From Bacteroidota bacterium (GTDB taxonomy: Bacteria; Bacteroidota; Bacteroidia; Bacteroidales; UBA10428): DNA of 64,000 nt. The stretch's first letter is position 1. Every line of letters begins with the position of its first letter. A model generated the notes under the pieces. That model did not search any database, was not told the DNA's origin, and worked only from the letters and a program-made list of their open reading frames with translations. The position numbers and the translations under genes are program-made. Shown piece by piece: positions 36,538 through 45,265 of the stretch. The stretch spans positions 3,038,001-3,102,000 of the forward strand of contig CP065006.1 of the NCBI GenBank assembly GCA_016699695.1, written 5' to 3'.

Positions 36538-39030
36538 TTATGAGAGTTTATTCTGAGTTTCTGAGAGTGTGTTATTTTTTATCGGTAGGAATAGACTAAA
36601 ATTTGTACCAAGGCCTGGTTTACTACTTACCTCGATGTATCCCTTATGCATTTGTATTATGCTGTAAACAATAGACAAACCCAGACCAGTGCCACTTCCA
36701 ACCTCTTTTGTTGTGAAAAAGGGTTCATAAATGCGTTCCATCACATCCTGGCTCATTCCTTTTCCGGTATCGCGAATTTCGACTTGCACAAAATCTATAT
36801 GCTTTCGGCTAGTTGTTCGGGTGCTTATTTCAATCTTTCCTTCATTCTCAATGGCCTGTATCGCATTAATCAAGATATTTAGTATTACCTGATTGATTTT
36901 TCCTGCGATGCAGGGAATGGGAGGAATCTCTCCGAAATTTTTAATGATCTGTATGCGGTCTTTGTGGCCTCGGCCTAACAATACAATAGCCGATTCTATA
37001 TTTTTATGCAAATCGGTGTCGGAGAAATAGTCTTCGTCCATTCTTGAAAAGGTCCTCAGACTGGAAACAATTTCCCTGGTGCGGTCTACACCCATTTTAA
37101 TGTTGCCCGTGAGTTCATCGAAGCCAATTAGCAAATCGTTGTAACCGATTTTTTCCTTTATGCGGTTTATTTCACCCTGGTCGAGCCGGTCGGCCTGTTT
37201 TTCATAAAAACTCATCAGGTAATGGAAATCTTCCAGAATATCTTTCAGACCTTCGATACTGGAACTAATAAAGTTTACAGGATTGTTTATTTCATGCGCA
37301 ATACCTGCGGTAAGCTGCCCCAGCGAAGCCATTTTCTCCGAAGCGATAAGTTTCGATTGAGTTTCCTGCAGCTTTTTTAAGGCCTTTTCAGCCCTATTTC
37401 GTTGTTTTTCCAGTTCGCTATTGGCGTTTGTAAGGGCCTTGGTTTGTTGAGACAACACCATTGCCTTTTCTTCAATTAATCGGTTTTTGTTTATAATATC
37501 CAATTCAGCCTCTTTGAGTTTACTGATGTCTGAGTCTATGGCAATGATTTTTGTGATTTCTCCAGCTTCGTTTAAAATTGGTGTCAGGGTCGATTGAAGC
37601 CATTTTACTTTCCCGACTTCGGTTTCGACATAGGAATTGTAATTGACAGGTTTTTTCGATTTCAGGCAGTTAGCAAAAATTTCTCGTGCATTGGGCGAAT
37701 TGCTGGCACTTAAGAAGTTTTTTCCTTTCTCTTCAATAAATTCAGAAAGTTTATGACCTTGTAAGCGTTCGAAAGCATTGTTGGCCCATTCGATGTTGCC
37801 AAGCTTGTCGAGAATGAGCACTGCATTGTCAGTTTTTTCAGCTACAAGGGAGAGTTTCTCCAGCTCGAGGTTATTCATCTGCAATTCTTCTGCCTGAAAT
37901 TCAATCTGTTCTTTCTGAAGTATGATTTGCTGGTTTCTTAGTTCGAGGTCAATGTTACGAATGGTTTTTGTTTTGTAATTGCGGTATACCAACAATATGA
38001 GTACCAGTAGCACTACAATAAACGCCAAAAAAATGAACAGAGCAGTGCCCTGCGATTGAATTTTACTACTCTGAAGTTTTAGTTTTTTTTCTTTTTCCTG
38101 AATCAGGCTCATCAGCAGATTAAGGCTTTTTTCTGTTTTGACTAATTCCGATTGTTTTTTGGCCAAATCGATATCGAGGGTAGATATTTGTACGTTTTTT
38201 ATGCTCAGGGCCAGGTTGATACTATCAAGCTTTTGTTGACTTACCCTGGCCTGTGAAGATAGAATAGCAAGCTGGCTGTTAAGTTCCCTAAGAATGTTGT
38301 GTTGGTCGTGGATATTGCCAATCTGAAATTGGATGATATGGTTCAGCGAATCGATACGAATAAGAAGTTCTTTTTGCCTTTCTTTTAATTCACTAATCTC
38401 TTGTGTTTTCCGATTGAGTTCTGTTTGAAGAGCCAATGAGATTTTTTTTTCGGCTTGGAGAAATTGTTCACTTTCTTCGTAAAGACCTAACAAATCTGCA
38501 TTGGTGCCACCCCTACAAACAAGTGTAGCCGATACTTTAAATCCTAAAGCTTTCAAACGCGAATAGTTCAGTTCGAAATCTACAGTTTCGTCCGGACGAT
38601 AAATAAAATTCAGCATGGAGAGCTCGATATGGCTGGCCTGGTCTGTAATCAGCAGCACATTTTTTTTGCCAATTATTGAATTTATGCTGGTAAGCTGCGA
38701 ATTGTTTTCGTTACATACCAAAAGCAGGTTGATTTTTTCAGGAAGTTTACCTGGTTTTAATTGCAGCACCTTCACTGGTTTCTCACCTTGCGAAGGTGCC
38801 TCCAGCTTTTTCAAACTTTGGAACAGTACCTTATCTTCGCCCATGAAACCCATTGTAAGGGTATCGGTAATATCAAAATCAGAATGATGAATGTGATTTA
38901 GGATGGTTGAAATCAGTGCTGCTTTTGCGTCTGAATCGCTGTATTTCTCAGCTTGCCGGGCATTGGTTGATTGCATCAGAAAAATGCAAATACAAAAGAA
39001 TAAGGCTTTTGAAAATGCCTGCAAAATCAT
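36538..39030 (-). CDS. Sensor histidine kinase with N-terminal YfiR-like domain
   Basis: This 830-residue protein has a signal peptide (about 1-25), a YfiR/DUF4154-like periplasmic domain (about 28-170; NLLLVCNENN, KKNVLLITDQ and VDFELNYSRLKALGF), a coiled coil (about 175-310), one membrane helix near 325-345, a PAS domain (about 390-505), HisKA with GQLTAGIAHEINNPVNF (His near 577) and an HATPase (NILINAIQAIENEG, DTGKGM, GTGLGLSIVYSII). YfiR itself is a separate periplasmic repressor in other bacteria; here the fold seems fused to the kinase. An IS element now sits 186 bases upstream of the start. Confidence 0.9.
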   Translation of the reverse strand: MILQAFSKALFFCICIFLMQSTNARQAEKYSDSDAKAALISTILNHIHHSDFDITDTLTMGFMGEDKVLFQSLKKLEAPSQGEKPVKVLQLKPGKLPEKINLLLVCNENNSQLTSINSIIGKKNVLLITDQASHIELSMLNFIYRPDETVDFELNYSRLKALGFKVSATLVCRGGTNADLLGLYEESEQFLQAEKKISLALQTELNRKTQEISELKERQKELLIRIDSLNHIIQFQIGNIHDQHNILRELNSQLAILSSQARVSQQKLDSINLALSIKNVQISTLDIDLAKKQSELVKTEKSLNLLMSLIQEKEKKLKLQSSKIQSQGTALFIFLAFIVVLLVLILLVYRNYKTKTIRNIDLELRNQQIILQKEQIEFQAEELQMNNLELEKLSLVAEKTDNAVLILDKLGNIEWANNAFERLQGHKLSEFIEEKGKNFLSASNSPNAREIFANCLKSKKPVNYNSYVETEVGKVKWLQSTLTPILNEAGEITKIIAIDSDISKLKEAELDIINKNRLIEEKAMVLSQQTKALTNANSELEKQRNRAEKALKKLQETQSKLIASEKMASLGQLTAGIAHEINNPVNFISSSIEGLKDILEDFHYLMSFYEKQADRLDQGEINRIKEKIGYNDLLIGFDELTGNIKMGVDRTREIVSSLRTFSRMDEDYFSDTDLHKNIESAIVLLGRGHKDRIQIIKNFGEIPPIPCIAGKINQVILNILINAIQAIENEGKIEISTRTTSRKHIDFVQVEIRDTGKGMSQDVMERIYEPFFTTKEVGSGTGLGLSIVYSIIQMHKGYIEVSSKPGLGTNFSLFLPIKNNTLSETQNKLS

Positions 39031-39216
39031 GAGAATTGGGTTGATGTTGGCTCAACAAGATAATTATATTTTGGTACAACTGACGGGTAGTGTGTATAAA
39101 AAGCATTAACAAAATGGATTATATCATATTTTAACCTGGTTTTAGGTTTGGGCTAAAATATTGAAAGTCAATTAAAAAACTGAAACGAAAAATTGTCAAA
39201 ATATTTATTGGTTTAA
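39031..39216. other. Leader of the sensor kinase up to the IS left end
   Basis: This AT-rich stretch is what remains between the kinase start and the IS. I see no clear promoter boxes for the kinase on the minus strand. The native promoter may lie here or may have been separated by the IS. Confidence 0.4.
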
Positions 39217-39233
39217 TTCTACTTTAACAGATT
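39217..39233 (+). repeat. IS left terminal inverted repeat
   Basis: The 17 bases TTCTACTTTAACAGATT match the complement of the right end exactly. Confidence 0.92.
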
Positions 39234-39482
39234 AAACAAAACCCTTGTAAACATTGATATTTCAAGGAAATTCAGTATCTTCAATGCACAGAAAAACAGG
39301 CTTATCGTTCCGAAAAATGTTTAATACAACGTAAAAATAATAATCGATATGGAAAAACACTGACCTCTGTAATAGAGCGAGTTAGTGTTCACCTTAATGA
39401 TTATCAGCATGTATTTTGTAATTCAACAAAGAAGTTCTTTGACAAAGCACAGCAATATTCATTAGGAATAATACAAAGTCAG

Positions 39483-40697
39483 ATGCGCAATATTGAAAGA
39501 ATAAGCGAAGATTTGGGAGCTAACTACCATCAAATGCAGCACTTTATAACTGAGTCTAACTGGGATCATCGAGTTTTGATAAATCAAGTAGCCCAGGAAG
39601 TAAGCCAGGTTTTACCCAAAAGAAAACTTACAGGATTGATTATTGATGAAAGTGGTTGGGTAAAAAAAGGCGACCATAGCGTAGGCGTTGGACATCAATA
39701 TTGTGGGAATGTAGGGAAACTATCAAATAGTCAGGTTGCGGTATTTGCTTGTTTAAGTAATGGGGATTTTGCATCAATGGTTGATGCCCGACTATACCTT
39801 CCCAAGGCTTGGTGTGACGACAAGACAAGATGCGAAAAAGCAGGCGTTCCTGTAAAGCACCGAACATTTAAAACTAAGCTCGAACTGGCATTAGAAATTA
39901 TTCGCCAGCAAGTAACCAATGGCATCATCTTCGATTTTATTGGAGGCGATGGTTATTATGGTAACGATGTGGATTTTGCCAGCAGCATAGATTTGCTTGG
40001 TTATCTGTACATGCTGGATATCCATAAAGACCAAAAAATATATTTGGAACGTCCTGACTTGGCTATTCCCGAGCGAAAAAGCAATAAGGGTCGTGAACCC
40101 AAGAAATTAAAAGCAACTACAGACGAATTAAGTGTATCAAAATATTTACAGACTTTAAATGACGAAAATTGGCAGCGTATTAGTGTTCGTAATACAGCCA
40201 AAGGAGTTCTTGTAGCTGACTATCATTTTATAAAGCTTTGGATAATCAATAACAGTAAAATGCAAGTAGAGCAAAGGTTACTGGTTATCCGTAAAACGAA
40301 AACCAAAGAAGGCAAGGACGAAATAAAATATTCTTTTACCAATGCTAATCTTGAACAATACACTAAGAAAGCTATAGCCTATATGCAAGCACAACGGTAC
40401 TTTGTAGAACATTGCATAAAAGAATCAAAACAGATACTCGGGCTAGACCAGTTTCAGACACGAAAATGGCTTGCATGGCAACACCAGGTTGCATTAAACT
40501 TTTTGGTCTCGTCATTTATTTTAAAAGAAAAATTGCATTGCTTTGATGATTTACCTTTACTATCGGCTCGTGATATTAAAGAATTTATCACTTTTAAACT
40601 TTATAAACAGATGACCGAAGAACAAATGATTGATAGAATTTATGACCGGCATTTAAAACGACAGCGTGATATAAATTACTCATATTCAAAATTGTAA
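39483..40697 (+). CDS. IS701/IS4-type DDE transposase, start frameshifted
   Basis: The intact ATG-started part has 404 residues, with the catalytic pattern LIIDESGW (Asp), DFIGGDGYYG (Asp) and VEHCIKESKQILGLDQFQTR (Glu). The same frame is open further upstream to about 39258 and has transposase-like sequence there (LTSVIERVSVHLNDYQ), but no normal start codon. An ATG at 39349 lies one frame off, separated by an A5 run; one more A would give MEKTLTSVIERV and a 449-residue protein. So the gene either has a 1-base deletion, uses slippage, or contains a base-calling error. Activity is therefore uncertain. Confidence 0.85.
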   Translation: MRNIERISEDLGANYHQMQHFITESNWDHRVLINQVAQEVSQVLPKRKLTGLIIDESGWVKKGDHSVGVGHQYCGNVGKLSNSQVAVFACLSNGDFASMVDARLYLPKAWCDDKTRCEKAGVPVKHRTFKTKLELALEIIRQQVTNGIIFDFIGGDGYYGNDVDFASSIDLLGYLYMLDIHKDQKIYLERPDLAIPERKSNKGREPKKLKATTDELSVSKYLQTLNDENWQRISVRNTAKGVLVADYHFIKLWIINNSKMQVEQRLLVIRKTKTKEGKDEIKYSFTNANLEQYTKKAIAYMQAQRYFVEHCIKESKQILGLDQFQTRKWLAWQHQVALNFLVSSFILKEKLHCFDDLPLLSARDIKEFITFKLYKQMTEEQMIDRIYDRHLKRQRDINYSYSKL

Positions 40698-40713
40698 ATC
40701 TGTTAAAGTAGAA
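40697..40713 (-). repeat. IS right terminal inverted repeat
   Basis: AATCTGTTAAAGTAGAA is the exact reverse complement of the left end. The transposase stop codon overlaps its first base. Confidence 0.92.
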
Positions 40714-40830
40714 TTAAGTATTTTCCGATTGATTTTGTGTGCAGATCACCTAACTGGCAGGCTGCATTGGTGCCTTCTTTTGGCATACAACCGAACGGAA
40801 TAATGCAATCTTAGAATATAGTGTTTCGGC

Positions 40831-41583
40831 TTAAAACAGATTAAAGAGCTTTGCCGTGGAAAGCAACAAACCAGCAATAAGTATGTACCTGATGTATTGA
40901 GGACCCCATTTCATGGCGGTTTTAGCTGCTACCCATGCACCTAGCACATTTCCAATGGCCAGAACAAAGCCCATAAGGTAATCGACCTGATTGGTGAGCA
41001 TAAAAATGATAAGTGCAAGCGGAGTAAAAAGCAGCACCAGCAATACCTTTAAAGCATTCGATTTTAATAAATCCATTCCATTAATGAGCACGAGGGCTGC
41101 CAGCATAAAGTAACCCACACCCACCTGGATAAATCCACCGTACATTCCAATGGCAAAAAACACCAGCACATTCACCCAGTGCGATTTCGAGCTTACCAGG
41201 CCGGCTCTCGATTTAATCCAGATGTCGGGCTTAAACAGAACAATAAGAAGAATGAAGATGAGTATAAAGCCAATTACCTGCTGCATCAGAGCCTCGTTAA
41301 TGTTCACAGCAAGAATAGCCCCCGGGATGGTGCCCAGGATGGAAGGGATGATGAGCCAGAGGTTTTCGCGGGTACTAAGTACATTGCTTTTTTTAAATTC
41401 GGCAGTGGCTACCAGCGATTGAAAAAGTATGGCAATTCGGTTGGTGCCATTGGCCACATTGGCAGGCATTCCGGTAAAAATAAGCATGGGAAGTGAAAGG
41501 GCCGAACCGCCACCGGCTAGTGTATTGATAAAACCAGCCACAAAACCAATGCCTACAACCGCAAGGTAAATGTACCACTCCAT
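40831..41583 (-). CDS. TauE/SafE family sulfite/organosulfonate exporter-like protein
   Basis: This 250-residue membrane protein has about eight hydrophobic helices and the family block GFINTLAGGGSALSLPML followed by NVANGTNR. The family is proposed to move sulfite, sulfoacetate or similar anions out of the cell; the substrate is unknown here. Its start directly follows the stop of the upstream membrane protein gene (TAAATG), which points to translational coupling with it. Confidence 0.9.
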   Translation of the reverse strand: MEWYIYLAVVGIGFVAGFINTLAGGGSALSLPMLIFTGMPANVANGTNRIAILFQSLVATAEFKKSNVLSTRENLWLIIPSILGTIPGAILAVNINEALMQQVIGFILIFILLIVLFKPDIWIKSRAGLVSSKSHWVNVLVFFAIGMYGGFIQVGVGYFMLAALVLINGMDLLKSNALKVLLVLLFTPLALIIFMLTNQVDYLMGFVLAIGNVLGAWVAAKTAMKWGPQYIRYILIAGLLLSTAKLFNLF

Positions 41584-42333
41584 TTAGAAACAATTTAAAT
41601 GTTCCCAAATATAGGCATTATACCTTTTTTTCTGGCTTTTCCATAACAAGTAAATACCCACAAATATTATGCTTTGCCCTAATGAAAATAGCCACCATTT
41701 AAAAGGCCCGGGCATATAAGTTGAGTTTTGTACCATTAGTTGGTTAAAAGGGTCTGTTTCCTTCAACTCATTTATAGGTAGTTGTTGTATAAAGAAGAAA
41801 TAATCGAGCATGAAGGACAATAACAGCACTAAGGAACCAGTGATAAACAAAAACCAATGAAGTTTTTTCATTCTTATACTTCCTGTTTTTTCCTCCACTT
41901 TAAGAATGAGCACTGCAAGCAGTATCATGCTCAGAGAAATGATAACCGGAGCCAAAACAGGGCCAACCCACAAAAGGGGTATAAGAAACAAGATGTCGGT
42001 GGTGAATAAGGATTCGGGCCAGTTTAAAAGCAGTTTCAGAAATAGGTAATAGAAAATATCCCAAATGGCAAATGAATAGAGAAACCAGGCAAACCGGCTG
42101 TTAAAGGTACGTCCCGAAAGCCATCCTATGCAAACCAGCATAATTAAGGTAGCTAACTCGCGCAACAATTCTGCAGACAATATTTGTTGGCTCATAGCAA
42201 CCAGGGGAAATTGAAAGCCATCGGGGTAGTAAATCTCACGCAGGTAAACCACCACTGCGGTTTCCAGAAACCCCATGGCCAGGCTAAAGATGCCTACAAG
42301 AATCAATTTGCGGTTCAGTTCAGAATTATACAT
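41584..42333 (-). CDS. Hypothetical polytopic membrane protein
   Basis: This protein of about 249 residues is counted from the ATG at 42333 (MYNSELNRKLILVGIF). An upstream ATG at 42399 would overlap the CotH gene and add 22 hydrophilic residues that look unlike a real N-terminus. About seven hydrophobic segments are seen, with the first block LVGIFSLAMGFLETAVVVYLR the most distinctive. No family is recognised. It is coupled to TauE/SafE and lies just after the CotH gene on the same strand. Confidence 0.7.
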   Translation of the reverse strand: MYNSELNRKLILVGIFSLAMGFLETAVVVYLREIYYPDGFQFPLVAMSQQILSAELLRELATLIMLVCIGWLSGRTFNSRFAWFLYSFAIWDIFYYLFLKLLLNWPESLFTTDILFLIPLLWVGPVLAPVIISLSMILLAVLILKVEEKTGSIRMKKLHWFLFITGSLVLLLSFMLDYFFFIQQLPINELKETDPFNQLMVQNSTYMPGPFKWWLFSLGQSIIFVGIYLLWKSQKKRYNAYIWEHLNCF

Positions 42334-42385
42334 TTTTCCCAATGTGTAAGAATTCTGTGAATTGCCTGCTTTTTCTGGCAACAGA

Positions 42386-44554
42386 TTATTGCAACACAAT
42401 ACGCCCGCTGGCTTTTATTGCAGCTCCCGTATTTAGTGTGAACAAATATAGTCCTTTCTTATAAGCTAGTTGTGAGGCTGTAATCTCAATTTCATTCGCA
42501 CCAGTATGGCCTTCAAGCCTGGTTTCGAAAACCAACTGACCTAAATAATTGTATACATGAAATGTTACAGGAGAGGCATTGTCGAGCATAAACTTCAGAC
42601 TTGTGCTGGTTGTAAACGGATTGGGGTATAGGCTGATATTGTTATTTGCCAGACTGTTCTCGTAAAGGGTATTGATGGTCTCAAAATTTGCAATCTCGCT
42701 ATCCATCCATGTGAGACGACTGCTGATCCAGCTTTTTAAATAATCGATTTCTGCCGGAAAGCTTCCACCAACAAAGGCGTTGGGCCAAACATATTGATCC
42801 AGTATCGGGTAGGTTTCGAAATTTCGTTGTTGCGCATTGTTAATCCGATCAGCAACAGAATCGATGTAGTTATGGATGGTATTCACACTAAAAACCCCAG
42901 CTCTCAATTGGTTCCAGCGTTGTTTTAATTGTCCGCGGTAGAGTGGGTCTTCGAGCAATCTTTCCCACCAATAAGGAGGTTGAAAATAATCTCCTTCAGC
43001 TACCGATTCATACATCCATCCCGATGTATTCCATCCATCGTAATAATCTGCATTGCCAAATGCAAGGTTAAAATCCCACAAGGGACCCATGGTGAGCTTC
43101 CCATTCTTGCTATCTTTGTCTTTGTACATAAAAGCACTCAAACGGTAAGCATCTACATTTTTGCTTAGTTCGTTGATCAGAAAATAATCGATAAAAGAGG
43201 CTACATCGATGTAGGCTGCATAACCTGTTTCGGGATTGGCAAACTGACTGCTGTTAAGGGTGTTTTCGAAAGATGTGACATAATTGCGGATATAGTCTCT
43301 TTGCACCGCAGGCATATCGGCATAATCGGGGTAGATGTAGTTAATCACAATTTCTCCCCATCCGTTCATTCCCGGGTAGGGCGATATCCAAAAGTCTTCA
43401 GCCCGGTCGATGCTTACAATATACCCTCCTGTAAGGTCATCACCAGTAATTTCATCTGGGTTCAGGGTGCTAATGTTTACACGGAATTTGTCTTTTTTGA
43501 TTTTTTCCATCAACACATATACTCCTGTATAGTTTTCGTTGATAAACAATTCGCAGAAGCTTGTACGAGGGGCATAACGTCCCATGGAATTGCCCAGATA
43601 GAAGGTAAGTACGTTGCGCATAAGGCTTTTGTCGGAGTAGGGGCCATGGAGTACCCAATCGTTGTCGGCTGGCATACCCAAAAGTGAAGCATTGTTGTTG
43701 GCTCCTAATGAATCGCGTGTTTCGAGTCCATAATTTTTCTTTTCGAATGATTGCGAGGAGCTTCCTCTTGTTTCTATGCCAATAAATCCGTCATATTCGT
43801 TGGGTGCATCTGTTGGCTGGTTCAGGCCATTCGGGTTGTCGATGATGCCCATGGTGGCAGTAATTTTTGGCTCATCGGGAATTTCTATTCCCTGTGTGTT
43901 GATTTTCACAATGGGTAGATCACCTTCACTAAAACCATAGGGTGGCAGAAAATAGTCTGCAGTTTCGTTGTATTGAAGCGTTTCGCCGGCAATCAGTGCA
44001 TTTAGAAATACAATGGCCGTAAGGTCCGATGAATTGATGCCCTGGTTGATAAACTGCAAAGCCAGCAGGTTATTACCTTCCTGAAGCATTGAAGTTTCAA
44101 AGATAAATCGCACTGGTTTGCCCCCCTGATACATGAATGCTTCATGTCCATCGGTTAATACACTATTAAAAACCGGTATAGTTTCCGCTACATTCGAAGA
44201 GCGGGCTATTTCGATTCCGTTAAGATAGGCTACAAATCCATCATCATAGTCCACATCCAAATGGCATTCGAGTATGTCGTTAAGACTGTTTACCTGAAAT
44301 GTTTGCAAAAGATATACTGAGTTTATTGCCGGTATGATAGTGGCATCGTCGTCATCGCCATAACCAATTCCACCCGGACCTGTTTGCCAGGAAGAAGCAT
44401 CGAAGCCAGGCAGATTCCATCCCGAAGGTGGTGCCGAGGTGGCCGGCAAATATTGCCAATTGTCACTGGCAAGTACAATAGTTTCCCAATGGTTTTGAGA
44501 ATATGCAGAAACACTCCAAATGAAAATGGAAAAAGCAAAAATGAATCGAAGCAT
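42386..44554 (-). CDS. Secreted CotH-kinase family protein with T9SS sorting domain
   Basis: This 722-residue exported protein has a signal peptide (ends near SAYSQ), an N-terminal beta domain with NWQYLPATSAPPSGW, a CotH-type kinase-like domain (about 215-590; DNDWVLHGPYSDKSLMRN, GVYVLMEKIKKDKFRVN, MGPLWDFNLAFGN) and a C-terminal T9SS type A sorting domain (about 640-722; YPNPFTTST, YNYLGQLV, KGLYLFTLN). CotH domains phosphorylate proteins in spore formers. Here the protein would be outside the cell or on its surface. The minus strand has TTTG-N21-TACTTTTG at 44651-44619. Confidence 0.9.
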   Translation of the reverse strand: MLRFIFAFSIFIWSVSAYSQNHWETIVLASDNWQYLPATSAPPSGWNLPGFDASSWQTGPGGIGYGDDDDATIIPAINSVYLLQTFQVNSLNDILECHLDVDYDDGFVAYLNGIEIARSSNVAETIPVFNSVLTDGHEAFMYQGGKPVRFIFETSMLQEGNNLLALQFINQGINSSDLTAIVFLNALIAGETLQYNETADYFLPPYGFSEGDLPIVKINTQGIEIPDEPKITATMGIIDNPNGLNQPTDAPNEYDGFIGIETRGSSSQSFEKKNYGLETRDSLGANNNASLLGMPADNDWVLHGPYSDKSLMRNVLTFYLGNSMGRYAPRTSFCELFINENYTGVYVLMEKIKKDKFRVNISTLNPDEITGDDLTGGYIVSIDRAEDFWISPYPGMNGWGEIVINYIYPDYADMPAVQRDYIRNYVTSFENTLNSSQFANPETGYAAYIDVASFIDYFLINELSKNVDAYRLSAFMYKDKDSKNGKLTMGPLWDFNLAFGNADYYDGWNTSGWMYESVAEGDYFQPPYWWERLLEDPLYRGQLKQRWNQLRAGVFSVNTIHNYIDSVADRINNAQQRNFETYPILDQYVWPNAFVGGSFPAEIDYLKSWISSRLTWMDSEIANFETINTLYENSLANNNISLYPNPFTTSTSLKFMLDNASPVTFHVYNYLGQLVFETRLEGHTGANEIEITASQLAYKKGLYLFTLNTGAAIKASGRIVLQ

Positions 44555-44618
44555 GCGAAAGAGTTTTAGTGTTCTACGGAACAGGAAGGTTTTGGTTTAG
44601 ATTCGGAACAAAGAAGTG

Positions 44619-44651
44619 CAAAAGTACCCACAATTCATATACATCCTCAAA
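44619..44651 (-). promoter_or_regulatory. Bacteroidota-type promoter of the CotH gene
   Basis: Minus-strand TTTG (44651-44648), 21 bases, then TACTTTTG (44626-44619), matching TTTG/TAnnTTTG. The start codon lies 64 bases further on. Confidence 0.5.
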
Positions 44652-44728
44652 CAAAAAATGTAACCCTCTCTTTCAATTATTGCACCGTGAAAAATATAGA
44701 CTAACTTTAAGCAAACAAACTGAAAAAA

Positions 44729-45184
44729 ATGAAAGCACCAAATCTGGAAGTTAAAATAGGCGTAGGGATAGACGAATTTCTATTTGGAATTTCGCGCGAA
44801 ATATTGAAGGAAAAAATGGGCGAGCCGGATGAAATTGAAGAGAATGACGAAGGCGACGAAGAAGAAGGAAAAATTGAAATCTGGCATTATGATGATTTAG
44901 AATGTTCGGTTGAATTTATTGAAGGGAATAACTGGCAATTGTCTGCCATTGCCATCAATTCTGAAGAATGCACCATGGCCGGTGTAAAGATTATGGGAAA
45001 AACCCTGGGCGAAATTACCAGCCTGATTGATGCCCTTAGCCTGGGCGAATATGAATCGGAAAAAATTGATGTGGGCGATGGAAACGACATTGTGTTGCTC
45101 AGTGTATTCGATGCCGGTCTGAACTTTTGGTTCGAGGCGGGTATACTCACTGAATTGCAAATGGTGGAGACCGGTGAGGAATAA
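44729..45184 (+). CDS. Hypothetical acidic protein
   Basis: This soluble, strongly acidic 151-residue protein has an acidic stretch near residues 36-47. The opening contains GIDEFLFGISREILKEKMGEPDEIEE, a pattern seen in small beta-alpha domains (loosely BamE/SmpA-like). The same style of motif returns later in VKIMGKTLGEITSLIDAL, so it may be a two-copy repeat fold. No signal peptide is present and no family is recognised. It stands alone between the divergent CotH gene and the sensor kinase. Confidence 0.65.
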   Translation: MKAPNLEVKIGVGIDEFLFGISREILKEKMGEPDEIEENDEGDEEEGKIEIWHYDDLECSVEFIEGNNWQLSAIAINSEECTMAGVKIMGKTLGEITSLIDALSLGEYESEKIDVGDGNDIVLLSVFDAGLNFWFEAGILTELQMVETGEE

Positions 45185-45265
45185 CACCGACATTTTTGAA
45201 TCTTGAGATACGAATTGCCGTTTACACGATATAATTGTGTATATTAGAAGTATAGGTTTTATTTC

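Larger units (their letters stand above)
39217..40713 (+). mobile_element. IS701-like insertion sequence, complete with ends
   Basis: This 1497-bp element is bounded by perfect 17-bp terminal inverted repeats (TTCTACTTTAACAGATT) and flanked on both sides by TTAA (39213-39216 and 40714-40717), the likely 4-bp target duplication and a fit to the YTAR target known for IS701. Because TTAA is its own complement, the repeat could also be read as 21 bp. It contains a single DDE transposase gene. It is inserted between a two-component operon and a TauE gene and breaks no visible gene. Confidence 0.9.

Noticed and set aside
42334..42399. Upstream extension of the hypothetical membrane protein
   Set aside because: It would overlap the CotH stop and adds a polar stretch that does not look like a membrane protein start.
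42386..44554. CotH as a sign of sporulation
   Set aside because: The protein has a signal peptide and a T9SS sorting domain, and no spore genes are near; the domain name alone is misleading.
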